From Streptomyces sp. NBC_00483 (GTDB lineage: Bacteria; Actinomycetota; Actinomycetes; Streptomycetales; Streptomycetaceae): 64,000 bases of DNA. The position numbers and the translations under genes are program-made. Positions 47,321 to 55,966 of the stretch are shown in pieces; position 1 is the first letter of the stretch, and every line of letters begins with the position of its first letter. The notes under the pieces are model-generated. The model ran no database searches. It was not told the origin of the DNA and saw only the letters and a list, made by a program, of their open reading frames with translations. The stretch is from assembly GCF_036013745.1 (NCBI RefSeq), contig NZ_CP107880.1:6386001-6450000 (forward strand). The letters run 5' to 3'.

Positions 47321-47353
47321 CCGGCCCGGCCCCCCTGCGGGGTGCCGGGCCGG
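47321..47353 (+). terminator. Terminator after the MTH1187-family gene
   Basis: CCGGCCCGGC (47321-47330) pairs with GCCGGGCCGG (47344-47353). An inner CCCC/GGGG closes on TGC. It starts 16 bp after the stop codon. A weaker stem (CCGGGG/CCCCGG) follows near 47373-47390. Confidence 0.8.
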
Positions 47354-47400
47354 TTGCCTTTGTGGCCGGGGGTCCGGGGGTTGTCCCCGGGAGATGCAGC

Positions 47401-47457
47401 ACGGACGGTCTGACCTCGAAGGTCGAAACCGTGGAGCGGCAACTCTCCGACGGCTGA
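47401..47457 (+). pseudogene. Relic of an MTH1187-family gene 3' end
   Basis: These 19 codons read [18 protein letters not shown] and a stop. They match the C-terminus of the intact gene ([17 protein letters not shown]) with three conservative changes. Of eight base differences over 51 bases all are at third codon positions. No start or upstream coding sequence is present. It looks like the old tail left after the gene body was replaced by a homologue, or a degraded duplicate. Confidence 0.75.
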
Positions 47458-47572
47458 CTGGCGTAGCCCTCCTCATACCTCACTCGTACGCGCTCCTCTG
47501 GTCGACACGCCCGGGAAAGTCCCCTTTTGTTGGGGTACCGAGACGGTCGAACACCAGATCCTGGAGGGCGCT

Positions 47573-49342
47573 GTGCGGCCTGACGAGGGCTACGACTACG
47601 ACACCTACAGCAAGCTCGCCGGGCCGCTCACCGAGCCGCCCGGCGACGGCGGCTACCGGGTGCAGTACACCTCGCTTCTGGCGAACGAGCCCCACCGAAT
47701 ACGAGCCGTCCTGCTGATGACGCTCGCGCCCCTGCTCACCGGGGCGCTCCTCGTGTACCTGGTGTGGCCCAACCACTGGGTGGAACGCGAGGGCGGCGAA
47801 CGCTGGTTGGTCTCGCTCGACATCGTGATGCTCGTCGCGATCGGGCTCATCGAGCTGTTCATGGTCGTCAACGTCATCTCCATCGCTCACGCGACGATGG
47901 TCGCCAGGGACCCGATCCCGGTCCGCGCCGAGCCCGGCACCCGCGTCGCGTTCCTCACCACGTACGTCCCCGGCAAGGAGCCCCTCGCGATGGTGCGGGC
48001 CACCCTCGAGGGCGCCGTGCGCATCACGCACGAAGGGCCGCTGGACGTCTGGCTCCTGGACGAGGGCGACGACCCCGACGCCAGGGCGCTCTGCGACCGG
48101 CTCGGCGTCCACCACTTCACCCGCAAGGGCATCCCGGAGTGGAACCAGAAGAAGGGCCCCCACAAGGCCCGTACCAAGCACGGCAATTACAACGCCTGGC
48201 TCGCCGCGCACGGCTCGGACTACGACTTCTTCGCCTCCGTCGACACCGACCACGTGCCGCACCCCGAGTTCCTCGAGCGGATGCTCGGCTACTTCCGCGA
48301 CCCCGATGTCGCGTTCGTCGTCGGCCCGCAGGTGTACGGCAATTACGACTCCCCGGTCACCAAGGCCGCCGAGTCCCAGCAGTTCCTCTTCCACGCGCTG
48401 ATCCAGCGCGCGGGCAACCGCTACCGCGCCCCCATGTTCGTCGGCACCAACAACGTCGTCCGGATCACCGCCCTGAAGCAGATCGGCGGGCTCGTCGACT
48501 CGATCACCGAGGACATGGCGACCGGCTTCGAGATCCACCGCCACCGCAACCCGGACACCCACGAGCGCTGGCGCTCCGTCTACACGCCCGACGTGCTCGC
48601 GGTCGGCGAGGGCCCCGCGTCCTGGACGGACTTCTTCACCCAGCAGACCCGCTGGTCGCGCGGCACGTACGAGACGCTGTTCCGGCAGTACTGGAAGGCG
48701 CCGGCCTCGATGCCGCCCGGCCGCCTCTTCTCGTACACGATGATGCTCGTCTACTACCCGATGACGGCCGTCAACTGGCTGCTCGGCGTGCTGAGTTGCG
48801 TGCTGTTCCTGTGGACGGGCGCCTCCGGCACGCAGGTGTCCGCGTCCGTGTGGCTCATGCTCTACAGCGACGCGGCCGCCCTCCAGATCGGCCTCTACCT
48901 CTGGAACCGGCGGCACAACGTCTCGCCGCACGAACCCGAGGGCTCGGGCGGCCTCGCCGGCATGGGGATGTCGGCGATCTCCGCGCCCATTTACCTCAAG
49001 TCGCTCGGCGCGGCCCTCCTCGGCCGCCCCAGCCGCTTCGTCGTCACCCCCAAGGGCGGCGACGCCAGCGCCGACCAGCCGCTGACCTTCCGTATCCACC
49101 TGTGCTGGGCGGGCGTGCTCGCCACGTCGCTCGTGGCGTCCGTCGCCCTCGACCACACCCACGTGGCCATGCGCACCTGGGCGGTCCTCGCGCTGTGCAT
49201 CGCGCTCGCGCCGCCCGTCGTGTGGTTCGCCTCGCAGCGCCGCGAGGCCGCGGCGGCCGCGACCGCCAAGAGGGTGGAGGCCGAACCGGTCCGGGCCGTG
49301 CAGCCGGCGACCCCCAGCACGTCGACCACCGGAGGGAACTGA
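47573..49342 (+). CDS. cslA: Cellulose synthase-like glycosyltransferase CslA
   Basis: The 589-aa GT2 membrane enzyme makes a beta-glucan (cellulose-like or mixed) from UDP-sugars at the hyphal tip in characterised relatives. Two N-terminal helices (about 45-65 and 84-106) precede the catalytic domain with D163 (LLDEGDD), D224-x-D226 (SVDTDHVPHPE), T312-E-D314 and the Q357-x-x-R-W motif (QQTRWSRG). Four or five C-terminal helices form the export channel. GTG 47573 follows GGAGGGCGCT. glxA follows after three bases. In S. coelicolor CslA works with GlxA and contacts DivIVA and Scy. Confidence 0.9.
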   Translation: MRPDEGYDYDTYSKLAGPLTEPPGDGGYRVQYTSLLANEPHRIRAVLLMTLAPLLTGALLVYLVWPNHWVEREGGERWLVSLDIVMLVAIGLIELFMVVNVISIAHATMVARDPIPVRAEPGTRVAFLTTYVPGKEPLAMVRATLEGAVRITHEGPLDVWLLDEGDDPDARALCDRLGVHHFTRKGIPEWNQKKGPHKARTKHGNYNAWLAAHGSDYDFFASVDTDHVPHPEFLERMLGYFRDPDVAFVVGPQVYGNYDSPVTKAAESQQFLFHALIQRAGNRYRAPMFVGTNNVVRITALKQIGGLVDSITEDMATGFEIHRHRNPDTHERWRSVYTPDVLAVGEGPASWTDFFTQQTRWSRGTYETLFRQYWKAPASMPPGRLFSYTMMLVYYPMTAVNWLLGVLSCVLFLWTGASGTQVSASVWLMLYSDAAALQIGLYLWNRRHNVSPHEPEGSGGLAGMGMSAISAPIYLKSLGAALLGRPSRFVVTPKGGDASADQPLTFRIHLCWAGVLATSLVASVALDHTHVAMRTWAVLALCIALAPPVVWFASQRREAAAAATAKRVEAEPVRAVQPATPSTSTTGGN

Positions 49343-49345
49343 CCC

Positions 49346-51301
49346 ATGGCCTACAGACCTTCACGCCGGATGCGGAAGACCGTCCTCGGCGCGGGCGGCG
49401 TCGCCCTCCTCGTCGGCCTGAACGCCCCGGCCGCCTGGACCTTCGCCACCGAGCGGTACGAGGACTGGAAGATCGCCCAGCCCGGCTACAAGGCCAAGTA
49501 CGGCTCCTGGTCGCAGATCGACATCCCCGAGGAGTACCGCACCAACGCCATCCACGCCGCGCTCCTGCACACCGGCAAGGTCCTCATCGTCGCGGGCTCG
49601 GGCAACGAGCAGAAGAAGTTCGACGCGGGCACCTTCGACACCGTCCTGTGGGACCCGAAGGCGAACACCTTCAAGAAGATCCCCACCCCCGCCGACTTCT
49701 TCTGCGGCGGCCACGCCCAACTCCCCGGCGGGCGGCTCCTGGTGGCGGGCGGCACCGCCCGCTACGAGCGGCTCGACGGCGAGGTCGAGAAGGCCGGCGG
49801 CGGCATGCGCGTCAAGAACGAGAGCCCCGACAAGGCCGTTCACCTGAAGAAGGGGACCACGTTCCGTTCCCCCTCAGGCACCGAGTACGTCTCCAGGTTC
49901 GACGTCACCGTGCCCAAGGCGAAGCGCGCCTTCGACAAGAAGCGCAACGCCGCAGGCGTCATGCAGCCGTGGAAGACGAAGATCAAGGCGAGCGAGGCCC
50001 GCGTCTTCGTCGAGGCCGCCCAGAAGGGCGAGCAGCACGTCACCGACGACAACGCCCAGTACGAGATCGAGGGCCTGCGCGGCAAGGACGCCGACAACAC
50101 GTACGGCCTCTCCGAGAAGATCACCATGGAGAAGCAGGACTTCCAGGGGATCAAGGAGGCCTACGAGTTCGACCCCGTCGCCGAGCGGTACGTGCCGGTC
50201 GACCCGATGGAGAAGGCCCGCTGGTACCCCACGCTCGTCGGCCTGGAGGACGGCAAGGTGCTCGCGGTCTCCGGGCTCGACGACGTCGGCATGATCGACC
50301 CCGGCGACAACGAGATCTACGACCCGAAGACCAAGAAGTGGTCGATGGGCCCCAAGCGCTACTTCCCGACCTACCCGGCGCTCTTCCTCACCAAGGGCGG
50401 CAAGCTCTTCTACCCGGCCTCGAACGCCGGTTACGGCCCCGCCACCAAGGGGCGCGTCCCCGGCCTGTGGGACCTGAAGACCAATAAGTTCGAGAAGGTC
50501 CCGGGCCTCACCGACACGGACCAGACGGAGACCTCGTCCTCGCTGCTGCTGCCGCCCGCGCAGGACCAGCGGTTCATGATCCTCGGCGGCGGCGGTGTCG
50601 GCGAGTCCAAGAAGGCGACGTCCCGCACGGCGGTCGTGGACCTGAAGAAGGAGAGCCCCTCCTTCCAGACCGGGCCCCAATTGCCGCAGGGCACCCGCTA
50701 CTTGAACTCCGTCATCATGCCGGACGACTCCGTCTTCACGACGAACGGCTCCAAGGACTACCGGGGCCGCAGCGCCAGCAACATCCACAAGGCGCAGTTC
50801 TACGACCCCCAGCAGAACGCCTTCCAGGAGGCCGCCGCCCCCAAGGTCGGCCGCAACTACCACTCGGAGGCGCTGCTGCTGCCCGACGGCCGGGTCGTCA
50901 GCTTCGGCTCCGACCCGCTCTACGACAACCAGCAGAACACCAAGCTCGGCCACTTCGAGCAGCGCATGGAGATCTACACGCCGCCCGCCCTGCACCGCGG
51001 CGGCGACCAGCGGCCCGTCCTCGGCGCGGGCCCCGAGACGCTTCCGGCGAGCGGGCGGGCCACGTTCCGTACGAAGCAGGCCGACGGCATCGTCAAGGCC
51101 CGCCTCATGCGGCCGTCCGCCGTGACCCACACGACGGACGTGGAACAGCGCTCGATCGCCCTCGACGTCAAGAAGTCCAAGGGCTCGGTGACGTTGGCCG
51201 CCCCCAAGGACAAGACGCTGGTCCCTCCGGGGTGGTACATGGTGTTTGTGTCCGACGCGGACGGGGTCTCGTCCGAGGCGAAGTGGATCCAGGTGGAGTA
51301 G
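49346..51301 (+). CDS. glxA: GlxA: galactose-oxidase-like copper radical oxidase
   Basis: The 651-aa protein has an N-terminal signal anchor (KTVLGAGGVALLVGLNAPAAW), a kelch propeller and a C-terminal DUF1929 domain. The Cys-Tyr cofactor pair is probably C120 (ADFFCGGHAQLPGG) and Y294 (KARWYPTLVGLEDG). Further copper ligands fit NYHSEALLLPDGR and the late THTTDVEQRS. In S. lividans GlxA oxidises the CslA glycan and is needed for its deposition and for hyphal development. The ATG lies three bases after the cslA stop. Confidence 0.92.
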   Translation: MAYRPSRRMRKTVLGAGGVALLVGLNAPAAWTFATERYEDWKIAQPGYKAKYGSWSQIDIPEEYRTNAIHAALLHTGKVLIVAGSGNEQKKFDAGTFDTVLWDPKANTFKKIPTPADFFCGGHAQLPGGRLLVAGGTARYERLDGEVEKAGGGMRVKNESPDKAVHLKKGTTFRSPSGTEYVSRFDVTVPKAKRAFDKKRNAAGVMQPWKTKIKASEARVFVEAAQKGEQHVTDDNAQYEIEGLRGKDADNTYGLSEKITMEKQDFQGIKEAYEFDPVAERYVPVDPMEKARWYPTLVGLEDGKVLAVSGLDDVGMIDPGDNEIYDPKTKKWSMGPKRYFPTYPALFLTKGGKLFYPASNAGYGPATKGRVPGLWDLKTNKFEKVPGLTDTDQTETSSSLLLPPAQDQRFMILGGGGVGESKKATSRTAVVDLKKESPSFQTGPQLPQGTRYLNSVIMPDDSVFTTNGSKDYRGRSASNIHKAQFYDPQQNAFQEAAAPKVGRNYHSEALLLPDGRVVSFGSDPLYDNQQNTKLGHFEQRMEIYTPPALHRGGDQRPVLGAGPETLPASGRATFRTKQADGIVKARLMRPSAVTHTTDVEQRSIALDVKKSKGSVTLAAPKDKTLVPPGWYMVFVSDADGVSSEAKWIQVE

Positions 51302-51303
51302 GC

Positions 51304-51353
51304 CGATCCAGCCCCGCCGGCGTTTGAGGCGCGGGGTCCGGGGCGGAGCCCCG
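51304..51353. repeat. GC-rich dispersed intergenic element, exact copy of 558-607
   Basis: All 50 bp are identical to the copy at 558-607. It starts three bases after the glxA stop and ends 22 bp before the convergent GH6 gene, so it may serve as a bidirectional terminator. Confidence 0.88.
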
Positions 51354-51374
51354 CGGCCCCGGCCCCGGTGGGGC

Positions 51375-52454
51375 TCAACGCTTGGCGTTCCGGGCCAACC
51401 CCAACGCGTAATCCGCCCACCACGTACCCGCCTGCGGGCCGCCGCGGCAGGTGCCGTCCGATTCGCCGGGCCGCTTCACCCACAGGTTCGCGTCGTTCAG
51501 CGCGTCGCCCGTCCTCGTGGTCGGGGCGGAGCCGAGCGCGCGGCCCGGCGGGTTGCACCACGCGTCGCCCTGCCCGTCCCCGTAGGGCCCCGCACCGTTG
51601 CGGCTGGTGTCGACCACGAAGTGCGCACCGCCGAGCAGCCCGGACAGCCGGCGGCCGTACGCCGCGCTGGCCTTGTCCGTCTGGAAGTTGGACACGTTCA
51701 GGGAGAACCCGTCCGCCTTCCCGACCCCGGCCCGCCGCAACGGATCCACCAGCTTGCTCGCGTCGGGGATCCACGCCGGGTTCCCGGCATCGACGTACAC
51801 CTTCGTGTTCGGCTGCCGCTTGAGGCGGTCGATCGCCGACGACATCAGCGCGTACCGCTCGTCCTCGTACTGCTTCGGACTGCAGCCGCTGACGATGTGC
51901 CCGATCGCGTCCGGTTCGAGGACGACGACGGCCTTCGCCCTCCCGATGCCGGAGGCGAACGCGTCGATCCACTGGTGGTAGAAGTCCGCGCTGTGCGCCC
52001 CGCCCGCCGAGTGCTGCCCGCAGTCGCGGTGCGGGATGTTGTACGCGACCAGCACCAGCGTCTTGCCCGCCTTCCTGGCCTGCGCGGCGGCCTCGGAGAT
52101 CGGCGGGCGCGGATAGTCGCCCGGCGCCCACATCGCCTGCGGGTGCGCGGCGATCCGCTCGACCATGGCGGCGTCGGAGCCGCGCCCCTCCCGCTTCCAC
52201 TTCGCGACTTGGTCGGATGCGTCGGAGTCCGGGTCGACCCAGAACGGCGAGGAGTCGGCGGGGGAGCCGGACGGGGCGGTCCGCTGCGCGGCCTCCGCGG
52301 CGGAGTCGCGGCCGCCGCCGCTGCTGCCCGCGCCGCCACCGCCGCCGCTGTCGGAGCAGCCGATGACGAAGGTGGCCAGCAGGATCGCGGCGCCGGTGAG
52401 CGCGAAGGTGCGGGTGGGGGTGCGGGCGGGCGTATGGGTGGGTGGGACGGGCAT
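51375..52454 (-). CDS. GH6-family endoglucanase lipoprotein
   Basis: This lipoprotein of about 359 aa has a lipobox (ILLATFVIGC, Cys near residue 33), a Gly/Ser-rich linker and a GH6 barrel. Family-6 landmarks are LVLVAYNIPHRDCGQHSAGG, VVVLEPDAIGHI (catalytic Asp region), YVDAGNPAWIP, FSLNVSNF and the C-terminal LWVKRPGESDGTC. GH6 enzymes cut beta-1,4-glucans by inversion. Located beside cslA-glxA it probably trims the glycan they make, as the cslZ product is thought to do; here it is convergent with glxA. ATG 52454 has AGGGGGCAGG upstream. Confidence 0.9.
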   Translation of the reverse strand: MPVPPTHTPARTPTRTFALTGAAILLATFVIGCSDSGGGGGAGSSGGGRDSAAEAAQRTAPSGSPADSSPFWVDPDSDASDQVAKWKREGRGSDAAMVERIAAHPQAMWAPGDYPRPPISEAAAQARKAGKTLVLVAYNIPHRDCGQHSAGGAHSADFYHQWIDAFASGIGRAKAVVVLEPDAIGHIVSGCSPKQYEDERYALMSSAIDRLKRQPNTKVYVDAGNPAWIPDASKLVDPLRRAGVGKADGFSLNVSNFQTDKASAAYGRRLSGLLGGAHFVVDTSRNGAGPYGDGQGDAWCNPPGRALGSAPTTRTGDALNDANLWVKRPGESDGTCRGGPQAGTWWADYALGLARNAKR

Positions 52455-52577
52455 CCTGCCCCCTGGTTCGGAGCGCGTACAGGGCGTAAAAAGGCGTACG
52501 AAAGCGAAAATACCGGGCAATCGTTACACAGGGTTGTCTTTTCGCTGTGCATTAGGCGCCGCGCATGAGGAGCCGCG

Positions 52578-53570
52578 TCAGACGCCCTGATCGCCCGTCA
52601 CGAGCGCGCTGCCCAGGGGCGTCTGCGCGTACAGCACCTGGTGCCCGTGGCGCCGCGACGAGAGCAGCCCCGCCGCGCGCAGCGCCGCCAGATGCGCCGA
52701 CACGGACGACGGCGCGCGCCCGAGCCGGTGCGCGAGCGCGCTGGTCGAGGCGGGCTCGGCGAGCGCGCACAGCACGTCGGCGCGGCCCCGGCCGAGCAGA
52801 TTCGCCAGCGCGTCGGGCGCCCTCGCGGCCGGCGCGGACCACAGCGCGCCGACGCCCCGCGCCGGGTACGCGACGGTGGGCTGCCACGGCGGTTCGAAGC
52901 CGCTGACCACGTCCGGCCAGCAGAAGACGCTGGGCAGCAGCACCAGGCCCCGGCCGTCCAGGTCCCGGCTGTGCTCGCTCGCGCGGGCGGTGAGGGTGAG
53001 GGTGCCGGGCTCCCAGCCGACCCGTGGATGCAGCTCCCGGAGCAGCCCTTCGAGGCCGACCTCGGCGAGGCGCCGCGAGTGGTGCGCCACATCCGCTTCG
53101 AGCAGCGCCCGCAACCGGGGCCACTCGGGCTCCACCAGGACGTGCCAGGCCTGCTCCACGAGGTCCGCCAACTCCCTTACCGCGCGCCCCGGTTCGGCGA
53201 GAAGCGAGCGGCCGAGCGGGGTGTCGGCCGCGCCCGGCGTGCACGCCAGCGACTGGGTGATGCCGCGCAGCGCCTCGTCGGGCCCGGTCGCCCGCAACGC
53301 GGCGATCTCCTCGTCGAAGGTGGCGGCGGGGCCGATCGGGGGCGGGCCGAGGAAGTCCGGGGTGTGCCCCCGCTGCGGCATCAGCAGCCAGACCGGCGCC
53401 AGGTCGAGCCCCCGCGCGGCGTCCCGGATCCGGCGCAGCCACGGCAGGTGATAGCCGTGCCGGTCCGGCCGCCTGAGCGTACGGATCGCCTCCTGCGTCT
53501 CCCAGAGCGGCGAGATCGCGAACCGGCACCGCAGCAGATCCTCCTGCCCGAACCGAAGATGCAACGGCAT
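52578..53570 (-). CDS. ArsR-type winged-helix regulator with N-terminal DUF5937-like domain
   Basis: The 330-aa protein has a long N-terminal region (RFGQEDLLRCRFAISPLWETQEAIRTL, typical of the DUF5937 group) and a C-terminal HTH_20 domain (about 255-320: GRADVLCALAEPASTSALAHRLGRAPSSVSAHLAALRAAGLL). This two-part layout is common in actinobacterial regulators next to MFS exporters, and here an MFS gene diverges from it. GGAGGGG precedes ATG 53570. The effector is unknown. Confidence 0.87.
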   Translation of the reverse strand: MPLHLRFGQEDLLRCRFAISPLWETQEAIRTLRRPDRHGYHLPWLRRIRDAARGLDLAPVWLLMPQRGHTPDFLGPPPIGPAATFDEEIAALRATGPDEALRGITQSLACTPGAADTPLGRSLLAEPGRAVRELADLVEQAWHVLVEPEWPRLRALLEADVAHHSRRLAEVGLEGLLRELHPRVGWEPGTLTLTARASEHSRDLDGRGLVLLPSVFCWPDVVSGFEPPWQPTVAYPARGVGALWSAPAARAPDALANLLGRGRADVLCALAEPASTSALAHRLGRAPSSVSAHLAALRAAGLLSSRRHGHQVLYAQTPLGSALVTGDQGV

Positions 53571-53647
53571 CCCGCCCCCCTCCCCACAACATTCGCCGCA
53601 GGCCGAAACAGTACGACCGGCGCGGAGCGGACGGCAGGCTGCGGCCC

Positions 53648-54931
53648 ATGACCAGCGACACGACCAGTGCAAGGGCCGGCGACAAGGCCCGCGAACGCCC
53701 CGGCTACACAAGGCTGTTCCGTATCGCCGAGTTCCGCGCCGTGTTCCTCGCGCACGCCGCCTCCCTCTTCGGCGTCGTCGTCGCGGAGATCTCGCTCACC
53801 GTGCTCGTGTACGGGCTGACCGGGTCGCCGCTGCTCAGCGCGCTCACCTTCACGCTCGGCTTCCTGCCGTACCTCGTCGGCGGGACGCTGCTGTCCGGGA
53901 TCGCCGACCGGTTCCCGGCGCGGCGGGTGCTCGTCGCCTGCGACCTCGTGTGCGCCGGGTGCGCGGCGCTGATGGCGCTGCCGGCCACCCCGGTCGGCGG
54001 GCTGCTCGCGCTGCGCTGCGTCATCGCGCTCGTGTCACCGGTGTTCAACGGCACCCGCATGGCCACGCTCACCGATGTGCTCGGCGACGGCGACCTGTTC
54101 GTGCTCGGCCGCTCGCTGCTGCGCATCGTCTCGCAGAGCGCGGTCCTCGTCGGCTTCGGCCTCGGCGGCGTACTCCTCACGGTCGTGTCCCCGCGCGGCG
54201 CGCTCACCGTCACCGTCGTCACCTTCCTCTGCTCGGCCACCCTGCTGCGCCTGTGCACGAAGGCCCGCCCCGCGCGGCAACGCGAAAAGGACAAGGAGGG
54301 TGCCCTGCTGCGGTACTCGCTGGCCGGCGCCCGCCAGGTCCTCGGCCACCGCCGCATCCGTGCCCTACTGCTCCTGCTCTGGGTGCCGCCCATGTTCGTG
54401 ATCGCACCGGAGGCGCTCGCGGCGGCGTACGTGGACGAGATCGGGGCGGGCGCCGCGGCCGTCGGATTCCTGATGTGCTCGATGGCCGTCGGAACCGTCG
54501 CGAGCGAACTCGCCGCGGGCTCACTGCTCTCGCCGTCGGCCCGCTCCCGTATCGCGCTGCCGCTCGCGTCGGTGACCCTGCTCCCGCTCATCGGCTACGC
54601 GATCGTGCCCGGCCTCGCCTGGGCGGTGGCGATCCTGCTGCTCGCCGGGGCCGGATCCGCGTACACGCTCGGGCTCGACCGTTGGTTCGTGGACGCGGTG
54701 CCCGAGGAACTGCGCGGCCGGGCCATGACGCTGCACAACGCGGGCCTGATGACCATCCAGGGCGTGGGGACCGCGCTCGCCGGGGCGGCCGCCGAGGTCT
54801 TCGACGTGTCCACGGTGGTGGCGGGCGCGGGGCTTCTCGGCGGCCTGTGCTGCACGGCGCTCGCCTTGGAAGTACGGGCCTCCGGGCGTGCCGAGGGCCC
54901 AAAGACCGAGACGGGGCTGACCGCCATATGA
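53648..54931 (+). CDS. MFS transporter
   Basis: The 427-aa, 10-12 helix transporter has the loop 2-3 signature GIADRFPARRVL and a start RLFRIAEFRAVFLAHAASLFG like macrolide-type MFS efflux proteins. It is divergent from the ArsR-type regulator across 77 bp, so it is probably under its control. The substrate is unknown. A MarR gene begins 22 bp after its stop. Confidence 0.88.
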   Translation: MTSDTTSARAGDKARERPGYTRLFRIAEFRAVFLAHAASLFGVVVAEISLTVLVYGLTGSPLLSALTFTLGFLPYLVGGTLLSGIADRFPARRVLVACDLVCAGCAALMALPATPVGGLLALRCVIALVSPVFNGTRMATLTDVLGDGDLFVLGRSLLRIVSQSAVLVGFGLGGVLLTVVSPRGALTVTVVTFLCSATLLRLCTKARPARQREKDKEGALLRYSLAGARQVLGHRRIRALLLLLWVPPMFVIAPEALAAAYVDEIGAGAAAVGFLMCSMAVGTVASELAAGSLLSPSARSRIALPLASVTLLPLIGYAIVPGLAWAVAILLLAGAGSAYTLGLDRWFVDAVPEELRGRAMTLHNAGLMTIQGVGTALAGAAAEVFDVSTVVAGAGLLGGLCCTALALEVRASGRAEGPKTETGLTAI

Positions 54932-54952
54932 CCGCCCGGTAAGGTCGGGGAC

Positions 54953-55462
54953 GTGCCGAAGCCCCTCTCTCTCGCCTTCGATCCGATCGCCCGCGCCGAC
55001 GAACTCTGGAAGCAGCGGTGGGGGTCCGTGCCGTCCATGGGCGCGATCACCTCGATCATGCGCGCGCACCAGATCCTGCTCGCCGAGGTCGACGCGGTCG
55101 TCAAGCCGTACGGGCTCACCTTCGCGCGCTACGAGGCGCTGGTCCTGCTCACCTTCTCCAAGGCGGGCGAGCTGCCCATGTCGAAGATCGGCGAGCGGCT
55201 CATGGTGCACCCCACGTCCGTGACGAACACGGTCGACCGGCTCGTGAGGTCCGGCCTCGTCGACAAGCGCCCCAACCCCAACGACGGGCGCGGCACGCTC
55301 GCCACCATCACGGAGAAGGGCCGCGAGGCCGTCGACGCGGCCACCCGCGACCTCATGGCGATGGACTTCGGCCTCGGCGTCTACGACGCGGAGGAGTGCG
55401 GCGAGATCTTCGCGATGTTGCGCCCTCTGCGGGTGGCGGCGAAGGACTTCACGGACGAGTGA
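54953..55462 (+). CDS. MarR-family transcriptional regulator
   Basis: The 169-aa winged-helix protein has ITSIMRAHQILLAEVDAVVKPYGLTFARYEALVLL, helix-turn-helix LPMSKIGERLMVHPTSVTNTVDRLVRSGLV and wing DKRPNPNDGRGTLATITEKG. TAAGGT at 54940-54945 is seven bases before GTG 54953, with no Shine-Dalgarno, so the message is probably leaderless and independent of the MFS gene. Confidence 0.9.
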   Translation: MPKPLSLAFDPIARADELWKQRWGSVPSMGAITSIMRAHQILLAEVDAVVKPYGLTFARYEALVLLTFSKAGELPMSKIGERLMVHPTSVTNTVDRLVRSGLVDKRPNPNDGRGTLATITEKGREAVDAATRDLMAMDFGLGVYDAEECGEIFAMLRPLRVAAKDFTDE

Positions 55463-55520
55463 GATGCGTGCCACCCGGCCCGCCCGAAGATCGCGCAAAA
55501 CGGGCGGTTACCCTCGACCC

Positions 55521-55859
55521 ATGAAGAAGAGCGTGCTGACCCGCTACCGCACCATGGCCTACGTGACCGGTGTGCTCCTGGTCCTCCTGTGTCTCGGCAT
55601 GATCGCCAAGTACGCGTTCGGCATGGACGGCGCCGCGGACTTCACGCGCGTCATCGCCATCGCGCACGGCTGGCTGTACGTCGTGTACCTGGTCGTCGCC
55701 TTCGACCTCGGCTCCAAGGCGAAGTGGCCGGTCGGCAAGCAGCTGTGGGTGCTGATCGCCGGCACGATCCCGACCGCCGCGTTTTTCGTGGAGCGCAAGA
55801 TCTCCGCGGAGCTCGAGGGCAAGGTCGCCGGCGACGAGGCGAAGCTCGCCAAGGCGTAA
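55521..55859 (+). CDS. DUF3817 family membrane protein (second copy in window)
   Basis: The 112-aa protein has three helices (YVTGVLLVLLCLGMIAKYAFG, IAHGWLYVVYLVVAFDLG, LWVLIAGTIPTAAFFVERKI). IAHGWLYVVYLVVAFDL and PTAAFFVERKI align with the DUF3817 protein at 46671. ATG 55521 (MKKSVLTRYR) has TACCCT six bases upstream and no ribosome-binding site, so it is probably leaderless. A classical terminator follows after 21 bp. Confidence 0.85.
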   Translation: MKKSVLTRYRTMAYVTGVLLVLLCLGMIAKYAFGMDGAADFTRVIAIAHGWLYVVYLVVAFDLGSKAKWPVGKQLWVLIAGTIPTAAFFVERKISAELEGKVAGDEAKLAKA

Positions 55860-55880
55860 CCCCGGCCGGGCACCGGATTT

Positions 55881-55920
55881 CGCGCGCGTCCCTCTCTGGA
55901 GCGGCTGCGCGCGTTTTTTT
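55881..55920 (+). terminator. Rho-independent terminator with U tract
   Basis: CGCGCGC (55881-55887) pairs with GCGCGCG (55907-55913), directly followed by seven T residues. It is the most classical intrinsic terminator in the window. Confidence 0.9.
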
Positions 55921-55928
55921 GACCAGGA

Positions 55929-55962
55929 GTGTACGTTCGTACGCTCCTCGGTGTACGTTCGT
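55929..55962 (+). promoter_or_regulatory. Tandem GTGTACGTTCGT repeats, likely TetR operator
   Basis: GTGTACGTTCGT occurs at 55929-55940 and 55951-55962, exactly 22 bp apart (two helical turns). The first copy extends to the dyad GTACG(TT)CGTAC. TACGTT of the second copy is also the presumed -10, seven bases before ATG 55967, so binding would block transcription. Confidence 0.7.
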
Positions 55963-55966
55963 CCGC

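Noticed and set aside
47149..47457. 102-codon ORF ending in the duplicated MTH1187 tail
   Set aside because: Its first 80 codons are an out-of-frame shadow and terminator sequence. Only the last 18 codons are homologous, so it is listed as a relic.
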